A stretch of DNA of 64,000 nucleotides, taken from NCBI GenBank assembly GCA_022578605.1, contig MU394051.1:806001-870000 (forward strand), written 5' to 3'. Positions 1-12,081 of the stretch are shown here, piece by piece. The first letter of the stretch is position 1. Every line of letters begins with the position of its first letter. The position numbers and the translations under genes are program-made. The notes beneath the pieces are model-generated. The model ran no database searches. It saw only the letters and a list, made by a program, of their open reading frames with translations, and had not been told where the DNA came from. Origin of the DNA: Camillea tinctor (Eukaryota; Ascomycota; Sordariomycetes; Xylariales; Xylariaceae).

Positions 1-435
1 AGACCTTGGGTTTGCCGAGTGTCTGCAGAGGTCTGAGGAGGGCGCGGTCGTGAGGGTGGATGACTGGTGATTGCGTGGGTGCTTGGATGGCTACGGGTTG
101 AAGTTAGTTTGCGGCCAGCTTCTTGAGGTCTATAACATGACATGGGGTGAGTGGTATAACCTACAGCTCTCGTCTCCATCAAATATACCGGGCATACCAA
201 CCAAGTCCAATGGCATGCCCAGCTCGGCGTCAGCTTCGATATTCAGAGGCTGCTCCCTAGCCAGCCTTGATGCGAAGCCCGGCGCAGTATATTGACCGCT
301 GGCAAGGCCGGTATTTGGAATATCCAACAATTTCGGTGGATTGGGGGGAGGCGGCAGAGCATTGGAGTAGCGAATTCTAGCGATGAAATCCTGGTGCACC
401 GAGCGATGCTCGCCGCCACGCGACGAGGATGCCAT
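1..435 (-). CDS. PAF1: Paf1, RNA polymerase II-associated factor (5' part of gene)
   Basis: N-terminal part of the Paf1 subunit of the nuclear Paf1 complex, which travels with RNA polymerase II and supports elongation and histone modification. The gene runs off the left edge. Exon 1 is 165–435 and encodes the family's opening block: FIARIRYSNALPPPPNPPKL, then a segment ending in IPGIFDGDES. An intron at 91–164 (GTAGGT donor, TAG acceptor, 74 nt) joins in phase to exon 2, which continues SSIQAP…HPHDRALLRPL and stays open to base 1. That block order is what Paf1 proteins show near their start. The ATG at 433–435 is the first in frame. It is transcribed away from Rer1's 3' end. Identity is inferred from family resemblance of about 120 residues; the rest is outside the window. 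Confidence 0.85.
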
Positions 436-1238
436 CTCGATCGATTAGGATAGTAGGAACTGGGTTGCACTTATATCCAGAATGGTAGTAACGGTAATGG
501 TGGTAGTGGTAGTAGTGGTGATCGTGATATTTGTGATGGTTGTGTGGAACTAAGCGGTCGCGTTGCGTTGCGTCGCGAGTTTTTTTTTTAATAAATTATG
601 GTGTTGGATTGGTTGTTGTATGGAGAACTGAAGAATGGAGAATGGAGAATGGAGAACGGCCAAAAAAAAAAAAGGTTGAAGGTGGAAGAGCTTTTAGAAG
701 CTTCACAAGCTAAAAAAAAACCTATTAGCTAAAACTATTAAGGTTGGTTGACCATTGATTATGAACCAATTAACGCTTCTTACAATCTACCTACTACCTA
801 CATAGTACTAATGCTTAAGTACATACATGTAAGGTACATACCCAGTAGATTATAGAATTTCATGCAACAACAAATTGATGATTCTGATTATTCCTTTCTT
901 TTTTTTCAGGGGTTTCTTCTTGATTAAATCTATAGATCCAAAAAAAAGGCCCTTAAAGTGCTTCGTTGCGCCTATTCAGTGCGACCAGCAGCACATTTCT
1001 TTATAGAATTCAATAAGGACCATAGCCATAGCGCCTCATGCTGCCACATATAAGAGTGCATCATCATGATCTTATGATGTTATATAGTAAAATCCCCCAA
1101 CATACACCATAAACCCCAAGTTAAGACTATGGACATCCAGACACTCGCCCACCACAGACTGCAGTATTCATCTGCACCCACTACCTAATACCTAATACGA
1201 AAGGAGACGGTTCCCTGTGCACAGACATACATTTGGTT
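436..1238. other. Intergenic, Paf1 promoter and Rer1 3' flank
   Basis: No gene seen. The part next to Paf1 should hold its promoter and 5' UTR. It contains a short ATGGAGA tandem repeat at about 633–656, several A-runs (for example 661–672 and 712–719) and a T-run near 580–590. Confidence 0.6.
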
Positions 1239-2023
1239 CTACGAGGTGCTGCTCTTGCCGTACCGCGTCTTGCCCAGGGAGAAAGGTACATAGCGGTACT
1301 TGATCATGTGTTGGATTTGCTTGCGCACTACAAGCGGCGTTGATTAGTATTTTTTATTTATTTATTTTTCTCTCTCGAGATATCATGATCCCAAAAATGG
1401 TGTAACTTACTAGTCAGAACGAAAAGGATGATCCAGTACATAACAAGAACGGGCCAGAACACGGGCACGTTGAAGACCTCGAACCAACTGCACACAAAGG
1501 CGATCACAATGGCGCGGGTAGCCTCGTGCCAGAACTTGAACTCGGGAAGCCGCCGGATAAAGGGACGGAACTCCTCGTCCTGCTTGGTCGGGAGACCACC
1601 AGCAGATCCGTCCTCCATCTCGTTGTCCAACATGTCGTTGGAGGGGTCGAATTTAGGCGACAGGAACGCGAGGAAGAGATTGAGCAGGTAGATGCCCAGC
1701 GCATACGCCACTGTGTCCCGTTAGCACTTCGCAGGTTTATTTATAGGTCGGATCAGGGCCTCGTACCGATGTACCAGCCTTGCGCGAGGAGCACTCGTAG
1801 GAAGAAGAAGGACAGGCCAACAGCCGTACCAACCCATCTGTAGAGGACGTATGGGGTTGCTTGGTCTAGAAGGGCTTGGTAATGCTAGATATTAATCAGA
1901 AACCGTTTACCGTGATAGAACAACAACTGGGAAAAGGGCGCAGGGGCTACCAACTCTCTGAATCTTGGAGGTTTGTGTGGCGACCGCCGCGAAAGGGGTC
2001 TGTTCCGGCTCGATGTTCTCCAT
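1239..2023 (-). CDS. RER1: Rer1, ER retention/retrieval receptor
   Basis: Four-exon gene, 191 aa, a usual Rer1 length. Exons: 1955–2023, 1767–1884, 1411–1710, 1239–1327; introns are 70, 56 and 83 nt and all phases agree. Rer1 is a small Golgi membrane protein that returns escaped ER membrane proteins by COPI vesicles. Seen in the sequence: an N-terminal MENIEPEQTPF block, then LLDQATPYVLYRW, hydrophobic segments around LSFFFLRVLLAQGWYI and VAYALGIYLLNLFLAFLSPKFDP, a second hydrophobic pair (WFEVFNVPVFWPVLV, WIILFVL), and the C-terminal RKQIQHMIKYRYVPFSLGK block, all typical of the family. The start at 2021–2023 gives the conserved N-terminus. The short 5' flank at 2150–2190 carries imperfect repeats of GATGGTCGAT. 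Confidence 0.95.
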
Positions 2024-2877
2024 GGCGGAAGGCAAAGTGTAGCGAACCGAGTAGATAGATGGATAGTTTAGTCTCTTTCGCGTTAAAAGGGGGCTCTCGA
2101 ATTCTGAATAGCTTCTTGTTTCAGTCGGCGCTAAAGAGTGAGAGGTGCTCGATGATCGATGGTCGATAGTCGATGGTCGATGAGTCGATAGCACGAATTG
2201 CCTTGGACACAAAAAAAAATTACAAAAATAAAATGAAAACTCTCCCAATCGCGACTTTTTGACTTTGCAAGATCTGCGACCAGAGACAGACTGGCTCCTT
2301 TGAAAGACGGGGGGGAACGATCTGGCCAGCCTAACCAAGGTAGTTAAGTGGTAACAAAAATAAACCGAATTTAGCCACAAAGCCACATCCCAACCTAGCC
2401 ACTAGGAAAAGGCCAAATTCTCATTCGCAATTCCCGTTTTCCCTGTCTTTATTACTTATCAGGCACGGTATTAAGTTAGCAGCCTAGGTAGTAGTGTACC
2501 ACGATCTCCTAAGGTGGTCAAAGCTCTTTGGGTAGTACGTATGAGGTCAGATCTCAAGCTCCAGTTAGTACATACCTAGTTATGTAACCTAGTAGAAAAC
2601 ACACCCCGGCTTATTGCTATCCTCGGCCAGCTTCGGCACCTTCATCATCATCATATTTACATTTACTACCGTGCCTGGGTTATCTAGGTACTTAGTAATT
2701 ACCCACCTACCTACCTAAATTACTAACTACCTAGGTAGACATAAGGCACAGTTGAAAAGTTGAAGTTTGGGTTCACTACTTGTTAAGACAATACCTTTGC
2801 TCATCAATTGTGAGCGGATTCAAGGTACATCAAACTACCTACCTGCGGCCAACAAGTTGAACTTTATAGAACCAACC
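2024..2877. promoter_or_regulatory. Divergent intergenic region between Rer1 and enoyl-CoA hydratase
   Basis: The two genes point away from each other, so this holds both promoters (inference). Visible features: GATGGTCGAT-like repeats at 2152–2188, one ACCTAGGT palindrome at 2729–2736 and many CTACCT steps around 2700–2740. No coding sequence is convincing here. Confidence 0.55.
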
Positions 2878-3833
2878 ATGAACTCTCTCCGAGCAATGAG
2901 GCCAATTGCCTCACGCCTTCAAGCATCTACTCTTCCGAGAATAGCCAGGCCGTTTTCGTCTACTGCTGCTAGATCTTATGAATTCGTTCAAACATCACAG
3001 CCCAGGCCGGGGGTTGGCCAAGGTAATAATAATTACATGATGCCCCGCGCTTTAGTTCAAGACGTGCGCAAGAATGAGCTCGGCTTACACCAGACTACAC
3101 AGTGACACTCAGCCGACCCAAGGCACTGAATGCGCTATCCACCCCTTTGATCACCGAACTAAACCAAGCCCTGGGCGAGTTGAACTCGTCGGATGATGTA
3201 TCCGTTATCGTCCTAACCGGCTCGGAGAAGGCATTCGCTGCCGGTGCGGACATAAAGGAAATGGCCCCGCTTACCTTTTCTCAAGCTTACACCAAGAGCT
3301 TTATCGAGTCGTGGTCGCAGCTCACCACCCAGGTAAAGAAGCCTATTATCGCCGCCGTATCCGGTCATGCTCTGGGTGGAGGCTGCGAGCTGGCCATGAT
3401 GTGTGATATCCTCTACTGCACGGAGACAGCCAACTTCGGACAGCCTGAGATCAAATTAGGGACCATCCCCGGCGCCGGTGGAAGCCAGAGGCTCACCCGT
3501 GCGATTGGCAAATCCAAGGCAATGGAACTCATCCTAACCGGCAAGTCGTTCTCGGGGGCAGACGCAGAAAAATGGGGGCTGGCCGCCAAAGCCTTCCCCA
3601 GCTACGAAGCTTTGATGGAGGGAACATTGCAGACGGCGGAGACGATAGCAGGCTACTCAAAGGTAGCCATCATCGGTGCCAAGGAGGTAGTCAACAAGAG
3701 CCAGGATCTACCATTGAGAGACGGGGTGGAATATGAGAGAAGAGTATTCCACAGCATCTTCGGCAGCCAGGACCAGAAGATCGGGATGAAGGCTTTTGCC
3801 GAGAAGCGGAAGGCGGAGTGGACGCATGAGTAA
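2878..3833 (+). CDS. Mitochondrial enoyl-CoA hydratase (short-chain, crotonase family)
   Basis: Two exons (2878–3022 and 3103–3833) with an 80-nt intron join in phase at GQ|VTLSRPKALNAL, giving 291 aa, the usual size for ECHS1-type hydratases. It hydrates trans-2-enoyl-CoA to 3-hydroxyacyl-CoA in β-oxidation and branched-chain amino acid breakdown. The first ~35 residues are rich in R/S/A with no acidic residues (MNSLRAMRPIASRL…FSSTAARSYEF), a good mitochondrial presequence. The crotonase core shows the oxyanion-hole segments AFAAGADIKEM and SGHALGGGCELAMMCDI, and both catalytic glutamates are present: in GGGCELA and in GQPEIKLGTIPGAGG. The ATG at 2878 is chosen because it opens the presequence. 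No abnormality is seen. Confidence 0.95.
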
Positions 3834-5309
3834 GATCGATTGGGTGGCAGGGCTGTAGTATAATCCAATATGTAAGAGTCTATCTGACTATATTTTGTGT
3901 TGTGTATGCCGGACATGTCCGTTCCGTGGAGGCTGAGAGAGTCATTGAACCTAAGTAGATGTGTAGATTAGATGGATGTCATCAGCCGAAACAACCAAGT
4001 GTCAAAAGGTCAGTGGGTGAATTCTAAGACTTCTATCCTTCATATACGAATGAATCTAGGCAATTAATATCATACGTTGTGTATATGTACGCACTATATT
4101 TATATATACCTACATACAGATGTACGTACGTATATGTATGTATGTATACGTTTCGTGTATGCGTAGGTGAACAATGTATCACCTGCAGGATTCAGCCAGC
4201 ACTACTCCGTAAGTATATACCCACTAAGTAGTGTTTAGCAGCTAGGTGTATGTTAGTATGTAAGAAAAGACTTTAACGTAAAAATGTCCACTCCCGTCTA
4301 TGCAGTACCTACCCTAACCTACTACTGCCCCATAGCCCATACGGTTCACACGGTTCATACAGAATAGACAATGTTCGGGATTTCCTGGGATTTCCTGGTA
4401 ATCGGTAAGCGACCTAGTACTAACCTACAGCTAGGTTCAAATGTGGTGGAACAAGCGCTATGGATTGCTAATACCTTGTCAAGGCGGGGTTCAGATAGGG
4501 CTGACTTGGGAATGGTTTATACCTATGTTGAACATTTAGTGGTTGCTTTTCCAACTAACCTAATACCTGCTGCTGTCACTGATACTGACACTGCCACTTC
4601 TAGTAATTGTAATACCTACTTTTTTTTTTTTTCCTTCTTTCCTTTTCTTACTTTTCTTTTTAGGTAACAAGATTTCAGAAAGATCATGTACCGAAACTCT
4701 TGATCAATATCTGCATCTAAACTATTTCTCGCGAAGAAAAAAAAGGGAATCTATAATCCAATCATCTATTTATCCACTCCACCCTTCGTTTCGAAAAATT
4801 GCATCGGAACCGCAAGTGCAGGAATAGTACAGAAGCATAGATGCAGATGGCTTGTCCAATACGAGGAGTTAAAAGGTGGGATCGTTTTAAGACGTCCCTC
4901 ACACGCAGTCCTCAGCTGGCTGGCGATGCTGCTACGCTATCTTCCCCTACCTTCCCTACCTTCCCTACCCCTACCCCCTAAACCTAATCCCTCCCTAGCC
5001 TACTTCCCCTCCCCCACCAACGAAAGCCTAACCTAACTGTTAGGTAAAGGCCGTTAACCGCCGTCGTCGGAAAATTAGCTAAATACCACTAACTAGTACC
5101 TAACCTAATCTACATAACCTACTTCTCCCACTCACCTTCTACCTTCTACCTTACTTGCTAACCTATATACCTATATATACTACTGCATATCTATAACAGC
5201 GACACTCAAAACCCAATAAACCAGCAAATATACTTAGCAGTGGGTGGTGTGTCCGAGGAAAGGTGACTCGGCGTACACTGTCGAGCTCGCTTATCCTGAA
5301 CCCTCGGCC
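3834..5309. other. Intergenic, 1.5 kb
   Basis: No gene seen. An open frame at 4371–4667 lacks family features and ends in a polypyrimidine run. Contents: T/A-rich TGTATGTA repeats near 4125–4155, a T-run at 4620–4632, repeated CTTCCCTACC units at about 4940–4975 and CTAACC/CCTAACC steps up to the promoter of the downstream RING gene. Confidence 0.55.
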
Positions 5310-8300
5310 ATGGCGTCTTTGCGATCCGATGTCGACTTGGAGAAGGAGTTGACGTGCTCCGTAAGTAGAGATGTGATCGAGTGAAGTTACTATAGGCCCT
5401 GGCCCTCAGCTAATACGGATACTCGTTGCTCTAGATCTGCACCGATGTCTTGTACCAGCCCTTAACCCTCCTCGACTGTCTTCACACCTTCTGCGGTTCG
5501 TGTCTGAAAGACTGGTTTAGCTGGCAGAAGACTGCTGCTGAGAACTCGCCGAACCCCCCCACGCCCGGCAGTCAGATATACACCTGTCCCTCGTGTCGTG
5601 CCTCTGTCCGCGACACCCGCCACAATGCTACTGTGACCACTCTGCTTGATATGCTCCTGACCGCACACCCGGACAAGGCCAAGCCTGAGGAGGAGAAGGA
5701 CGAGATGCGACGCAAGTACAAGCCTGGGGATAATGTTTTACCTCAAGTCCGCTTGTCCGACAAGTCGCCCGAAGAGCGGAGGTTAGAGCAGATGGAAAGA
5801 CAAATGCTAGACCAGGCCCGCGAGATGAGCTTGCGCGACATCGGTGTCGACTCAGATAGCTCCAGACACAGGCGTCGCCGCGACCATAGTAGATCAGAGG
5901 ATGGACGGAGCAGATCAGACCGAGAGACCAGCCGGGATAGGCGTCATCGGGACCCCCGTGAGCGAACGCGACGCACCGAAGACCATAGGCGCCGTGCCGA
6001 TTCAAGCGGGTTACTTCTCCCCGACTCATCGTCTGAGGACCGGCGACGTCGTCATAGTGAATCACAGCATCGTTCGCGCGAATCTTCTCGCACTAGGAGG
6101 AGACACGTCGAACACCAGGCGTCGATAAGATCGTTGATCAGCTCTTCCGACGTGGACTCGCGGGACCTAGAAAGAGAAATAGACGATTTCGCCCGCCAAA
6201 TCCAGGAAGAAGGCCTACTTGACGGGTTGGATCTGGATAATATCGATCTGAGTCGTAATGACGAATTAAGTCAGAAGATCACCGAAGCATATAGAAGACG
6301 ACAAAGAGATAGATCTCGGGTTGAACCAGGAAGAAGGAGTACTGCTAGTGCCGTCTCACAACGAACCGAGCCCGGTCCATCTTACTATAGACCACCTGTC
6401 ACCGAACCCCTGCGTCCTAGTAGTAGACAAAGATCAAGTTCAGCACACACCCGACCGCCAAGTGCAACAAGCTCATTGGATGATCGTAGCCGTCCTCCGC
6501 TCTCATCAACACATCTCGAAGTGCGCCCAGAGAGACGAAGAAGAAGGAGAACATCAAGCGATGGTAGAAGCTCAACAGACCCTATTCGCCCTAGCCCAGC
6601 AGAGACACAGCCAGCAGCCAGGTCACAAACAGATCTATCTACGCGATCGCAGAGCTCCGACCGGAGCAGTCGTCGCCCTTCTCTCGCGGACGGAAGAAGC
6701 ACTAGCCTTCCCCTCGGAAATCCTAGTGCGACACCCTCAAGCGAAAACGTGAGCAATAGGGATCTATCTTTTAGCGGGCGAGCATCGGCCGCTCAGAATA
6801 TGACGCCGTTCCCTGCCCCAGACTCTCACTCAGACGATTCTAGCAACGAACGCCCCCGACGGGCACGACCATCCAGCATGGTGGCTCCTCAAAACCCCTT
6901 GCCCAGCCTGGGATTAATATCTTCGCCCGCCCACCATGCCGCTCACCAACGCACCAGGTCGCAGTTTTATCCTGAGCCGTCTATTACATGTTCAAGGTGC
7001 CAGCGGCCACACATCGAGTATGAGCTTCATTATAACTGTTCAAGGTGTGCTGGGGGTAACTGGAACCTCTGTCTAAGCTGCTACCGCTCCGGCAAGGGCT
7101 GTCTGCACTGGTTCGGCTTTGGCTATGCCGCATTTATCAGATGGGAACGGGCTCGAGCTGCCGGCAAGGACAACCTCGACCCGCCACATGTGCTTACCTC
7201 TAACAGATACCTCCCACCTAGACAGCTGCCCGGGGGTGCTGAAGGCCGCAAAACGCTCACAACAGATGATCCCTTGCAACGTTTGGAGAGCGGGATGTTC
7301 TGCGCCCGGTGCTTTTCCTGGGTAAATGAATGTTATTGGCGTTGCGAAGTTTGCAATGATGGCGACTGGGGCTTTTGTAACAACTGCGTGAACCAGGGAT
7401 ATGGGTGCACACACCCTTTACTCCCCCTTACTTATGCGCCGCTGGCCTCCCCCCCGGCAACTCCCTCGTCGCCAACGCCAACTTTACCTAGCAATACCCC
7501 ACGATTACACCGACGTCCGCGCACAGCGACGCTCTTCACCGGACCTAACCCCTTAAGTATCGGCAATTTTAGGCCACTAACATTTCGCACAAGCTGTGAT
7601 GTCTGTCGCACGGCTATACTGCCGACCTCGCGGCGATACCACTGCTTCTCGTGCACGAGCAGCGTGGTGCCCGACACACAGCCCGGCGATTACGACGTCT
7701 GCGTCAAATGCTATGTAGGCCTCGTGCGTGAGGGTCGCATCTCGGAGGAGAACGGCCATGCAGGCTGGCGACGCTGCCTCAAGGGGCACCGCATGGCAAT
7801 CATCGGGTTCACCGAGGGGAAGGGAGCTCAGAGGCGCTATGTTATACAGGACATCGTTGGGGGCAGGTGCTTGCATATGGAACCCTACGAGCCGTCGTCA
7901 TCATCATCATCATCAGAGCAACCTCGCCTGCAAAAGTGGTGGTGGGGACCCGACCACGCCAGAACCGAGAGGCTCGTCACGACGGACGTAGCAGATACAG
8001 CGCCGCCCCTGATACCCTCGCTGTCCACGTCACTACCACCACCGCCACCCCCTAAATCCCCCCCTCACTCGAGTCATTCTACCGCTCCTTCCATGTCCTC
8101 GACGGAAGCAGAGGGGGCTGACGGGGCGAGGTCCGGGTTCCCGCCCGATGGCGGAGTCGGACTGCGCACCACGGCCGTCTGGTCCTGGTACCCGCAGCCC
8201 GGGGCGGACGACGAGCTCCTGTTCCCCAAGGGCGCGGAGGTCAGGGAGGTGGAGGATGTCAACGGGGACTGGTTCTTCGGGTCGTATATGGGGCAAAAGG

Positions 8301-8341
8301 GGCTGTTCCCAGCGCCGTACGTGAGAGCCATTGAGCAGTGA
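5310..8341 (+). CDS. RING-finger protein with three ZZ-like zinc modules and C-terminal SH3 domain
   Basis: Exon 1 is 5310–5360; after a 74-nt intron one long exon, 5435–8341, gives 985 aa. A C3HC4 RING lies at residues ~16–75 (C16, C19, C32, H34, C37, C40, then CPSC), so it is probably a ubiquitin ligase. Residues ~140–450 are disordered, rich in Arg/Ser with RS, RD and RRRR runs. Three cysteine modules follow, spaced like ZZ domains: CSRCQRPHIEYELHYNCSRC…CLSCY, CARCFSWVNECYWRCEVC…CNNC and CDVCRTAI…YHCFSC…CVKCY. Near the C-terminus a Pro-rich linker (PPPPPPKSPPH) leads into an SH3 domain with AVWSWYPQPGADDELLFPKG, GDWFFGSY and GLFPAPYV. Substrate unknown. The N-terminal exon is needed to complete the RING, which supports the start and splice. 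Confidence 0.85.
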
Positions 8342-9129
8342 GAAGGCGGATGAGGAGCATTTTTGGCTGGACCATGTGTTTTTTATTGTCCTTTTTCTTT
8401 TTCTTCGCATAGGATTGGGTTTATTCTTGAATTCTTTATTTCTAGTCTTTCCCCTGCTCTCTTTTTTTTTTGTTATAGGTATTCTTTATTCCCCTTTGCA
8501 TGGTTGCATGATACGAACGGATTATTATAGGAATGAGATGAGGGGAGGGAAGGGATGGTGGGATGAATGATGGATGGAGTTTTGGAAGTGTAAGTTGGAA
8601 GAGATGAACGAGATCCTATATCTACCTAATGCTTTTGATCAGTAGGAACTAGGTCAAAGTTAGGAAGGTTATTGGCTATGGATATTATTAGGTATTATTA
8701 TTATTATAGGTTGCATGACTTTCTACTTGCTTTTTATGTAGAGATATGTTGCTAATTGATAAATCAATGAGGATTCCAACACCCAAGTATCTTACCTACC
8801 TAACTTTTATATCGATATTGATATATTGGAACATTGAACCCCCTTAAAGGACAGACATAAGACGAAAGACGGGATGACGTGATCGCCCGAAGCCGGCTCG
8901 GTGGGACCCGCTCGATGGTCATCCCTTCTTTAAGAATTGCCCCGCCAATTTGATTTCTAAACTTGCATAACCTATAACCTACCTAACCAGCTGCTTCCTC
9001 TCTCTCCTCTTTGCGACTTATTCCTGCCACTTACACATCTTTCAGACTTGCGATATAGTACTTACTATACCTTTCTTCCTACCGAACCCCCTCTCCCTCC
9101 CTCTTTCTTCCTCAATTCTATACCCGACC
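8342..9129. other. Intergenic between RING gene and cysteine synthase
   Basis: 3' flank of one gene and promoter of the next. T-rich tracts lie at 8385–8480. The short 5' leader of the cysteine synthase gene is pyrimidine-rich, with CTCCCTCCCTC at about 9090–9110. No gene seen. Confidence 0.55.
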
Positions 9130-10390
9130 ATGTTCCGCCATAGCGTACGGCGGTTCGCGACAACCGCGGTGCGCAGGAACGCTGCGCCGATACCTGCACC
9201 GGCCAATGCCCCGAGCGCGGTTACGATCAACGTCTCGACGGCACAAGGAGTCGCAAAGGGCTTGACAGGTGGTATGTGTGCCATTTAATGCCTAATTCTT
9301 TTCTCCCTCTCTCTCTCTCTGTCTCTCTCGCTACTCTACTCTTAAACCCCTCTACCCTAACTAACAATTTCTCTCCCACAAAACAGCTATAGGCAACACA
9401 CCCCTCATCCGGCTCAACAAGCTCTCCGCCGAGACGGGCTGCGAAATCCTCGGCAAAGCCGAGTTCATGAACCCCGGGGGATCCATCAAAGACCGCGCAG
9501 CGCTGTACGTCGTCCTCGACGCCGAAGAGCGGGGCCTGCTCTCCCCAGGAGGCACCGTGATCGAGGGCACGGCGGGGAACACGGGGATCGGGCTCGCGCA
9601 CGTGTGCCGGTCGCGGGGGTACCAGCTAGTGATCTACATGCCGAACACGCAGTCGCAGGGCAAGATCGACCTGCTGCGGCTGCTCGGCGCGGAGGTGCAC
9701 CCGGTGCCGGCCGTCGCCTTCGACCACCCGGACAACTACAACCACCAGGCGCGGCGGCACGCGGAGCGCCTCGGCGCCGGCCGCGCCGTCTGGACCAACC
9801 AGTTCGACAACACGGCCAACCGCCGCGCGCACATCGAGACGACGGGCCCGGAGCTGTGGGCGCAGACGGGCGGCAAGCTCGACGCGTTCACGTGCGCGAC
9901 GGGCACGGCGGGCACGCTCGCGGGCGTGACGCGCTTCCTGAAGGAGGCGTCGGGGGGGCGGGTGCGGAGCTACCTGGCGGACCCGCCGGGCAGCGTGCTG
10001 CACTCGTACATCCAGTCGGGGGGCCGGCTGCGCGAGCGGGCGGGGGGCAGCATCACGGAGGGCATCGGGCAGGGGCGGGTGACGGACAACCTGGCGCCGG
10101 ACCTGGGCCTGCTGGACGGGTCGCTGCACGTGCCCGACGAGGAGAGCGTCGCGATGGTGTACCGCTGCCTCGACGAGGAGGGCCTGTACCTGGGCGCCAG
10201 CAGCGCGCTGAACGTGGTGGCGGCGCGCGACGTGGCCCGCAAGCTGGGCCCCGGGCACACCGTCGCGACGGTGCTGTGCGATGGCGCGTACCGCTACGCA
10301 GATCGCTTGTTCTCCCGCAAGTGGCTCGAGGCCAAGGGCTTGCTGGCGGCGGTGCCGAAACACCTCGAGAGGTATATTGTTTTGCCGTGA
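9130..10390 (+). CDS. Cysteine synthase / O-acetylserine sulfhydrylase, mitochondrial-type
   Basis: Two exons (9130–9271, 9387–10390; 115-nt intron) give 381 aa. It is a PLP β-family enzyme that makes cysteine from O-acetylserine and sulfide. The first exon is a presequence-like stretch ([20 protein letters not shown]) ending in the conserved [18 protein letters not shown]. The PLP lysine sits in [12 protein letters not shown]; the phosphate-binding loop is [15 protein letters not shown]; later come [15 protein letters not shown] and GITEGIG-like SITEGIGQG. The C-terminal half extends past the minimal bacterial enzyme. Base use is odd: from about 9470 to 10330 nearly every third codon position is G or C, far above the neighbours, which also creates long false frames on both strands. 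Which fungal paralogue it is (for example cysB-like) I cannot settle. Confidence 0.9.
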
Positions 10391-10814
10391 GGTGGGAGAG
10401 ATGGGGGGGAAATAAGGAGGGGGGGGGGATGTTTATTTTCATGTATAACTAGTGTCCACTAAAAAGGGGTAAAGGGGGGGGAGAAGGGGTTAGGAGAATA
10501 ACACTAGCGGAGCATCTGAGTAGAAAGGTTGGTCTAGATGTAAGATTTAGTCAATCGAAAAGAGATCCCCTTTTCCGTGGTAGGTAAATGAGTATAAATG
10601 TATATATATACAGATGCACAAAATGCGCAATCGCTATTATTATACATCGTAGATTTTTCTTTTTTTTTCTTTTCCCCTTCTTCCCCTTTTTTCTATTCCT
10701 TAGCTATCCTACATCGCAGTAGCAAGTTCTGTCTCTCTGCCTCTCTTTTAATGTCCCCCCTCCCCCCCCAAGGCAAGGTCCTCGGTTACCCCTAATGATC
10801 GATCCATTAGGTTA
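10391..10814. other. Convergent intergenic region
   Basis: Only 3' ends face here, so it should hold two polyadenylation regions. G-runs at 10385–10490, a T-rich stretch at 10650–10700 and CCCCTCCCCCCCC at about 10755–10770 are visible. No gene. Confidence 0.55.
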
Positions 10815-12081
10815 TTATATGGACGCTTGTTCACCAAACAATCTTTGATAAATCTCTTCGCCCCTACCTTTTCCGTCTGGGTATTTTGGGTTCATTGGTT
10901 TGCCTGCCTCGGTTTTCGCCGCCCGAATCTTCTCGTTCTCCTTCCTAGCTGTTTGGATCTCGGCGGCTAACATTTCGTGCCGCAGCTTAAGCTGCGCAGC
11001 CTGCTCGGGCTTGGCGACTTCCACTGCTTTCCCGAGACCGTAAAGAAGCGGACTGGCTAAGGTAAGGAATTGGTTGGGAGTCGTTAGGTAGTTCATGCTC
11101 CTATCCTTCTCGAACAGCTGCTGGGGCTGTAGTTGTTTCAATCCCTTATCATGGGGCCACGCTACTATGATGGATTTGGCGTACTTGGCAATCTTGTCCT
11201 GGACCTCGTCCTTTGCCTTCTCGTGCTTTGCCAACGCGGCGGCGAGGTGTAGAGGGGCCAATAGGACTAGAGGGTCCCGAAAGAGCGGTATTTGGCCCTC
11301 AACGGGCTCGCCACTGTTTTTTTCGTGTACCAAGTGCTCTTGGTCCTGCAGCATTTCGATTACCATCTCGGCCCAGCACAGGGCCTGCCGTGTTTCCTGC
11401 AAGTCCCAGTCCGAGTCGATTGCCTTCTTCTGTATGTAATATAAGAGTTTGGTGACCTTCTCGCTTTCGTTGAGGCGATATCCGGTGTGCTCCACACGGC
11501 GTGCGCACTCAAGCATGGTGCTAATGTGCCCCTTTTCACCTAAGTGCCGGATGAGCGCGCAGTAGAAGTTTCTATCGAACTTCCTATCGACTTTGACCCC
11601 CTCGATTAGTGGCAAAAAGTTGGCGAAGTCTTTTGGGGTGTTGAACTGTGACACGGCCTGGATGACAGAGCGACTAGCTCGAGGCACGCCACCTCCAACC
11701 AGATTCACATGGCGGAACTTGATGGTTTCACCATCGATTTCCATGGTGATGGGATCTGACTGCAGGGCTTTCGCGAACTTGGGCGAATACATCTTCTTAC
11801 GTTGGTAGGCCGGTAGGTGCGCAGGCAGGATGATCTTGTAACGGATTTCGTTGAGGAGTTCGTCGAGAGCAGGTGAATCGGTGGGGGTGAATTTTGTTAT
11901 GCGGGCTATCGGTTTTATATTTTTCTCAAGTCAGAGTACTCTCTTATATAGAGAGAGAGAGAGAAGGGAGGGGGGGTAGATTCGTACCATCCCGTCTCGC
12001 TGTGGATGTGAAGCTTCTCTTAGCGATATCGCAAGCGCCATGACTTGCGCTCCATGAGCCCATTACCGATTTTCTCGACAT
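10815..12081 (-). CDS. Uncharacterised protein with mitochondrial-type N-terminus
   Basis: I do not recognise this family. Exon 1 (11988–12081) and exon 2 (10815–11905) are joined by an 82-nt intron in phase at ARRD|ARITKFTPTDSPAL, giving 394 aa. The first 30 residues (MSRKSVMGSW…AKRSFTSTARRD) are basic and Ser/Thr-rich with an RSFTSTARR cleavage-like motif, so mitochondrial import is likely. The body is mostly helical and soluble, with blocks such as YKIILPAHLPAYQRKKMYSP, HISTMLECARRVEHTGYRL and QEVQ-like coiled segments toward the C-terminus (QLKLRHEMLAAEIQTARKE). The helical, repeat-like centre could suit a mitoribosome or RNA-associated factor, but that is only a guess. A second start at 12063 and an upstream ATG at 12204 are possible. 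Confidence 0.7.

Noticed and set aside
4371..4667. 98-codon open frame upstream of the RING gene
   Set aside because: It ends in a Phe/Ser run from a polypyrimidine tract and shows no family feature.
9604..10452. 282-codon plus-strand and 245-codon minus-strand open frames over the cysteine synthase gene
   Set aside because: They come from extreme GC content, which removes stop codons. The products are Arg/Ala/Gly/Pro-rich with no domain, while the overlapping frame has full PLP-enzyme motifs.
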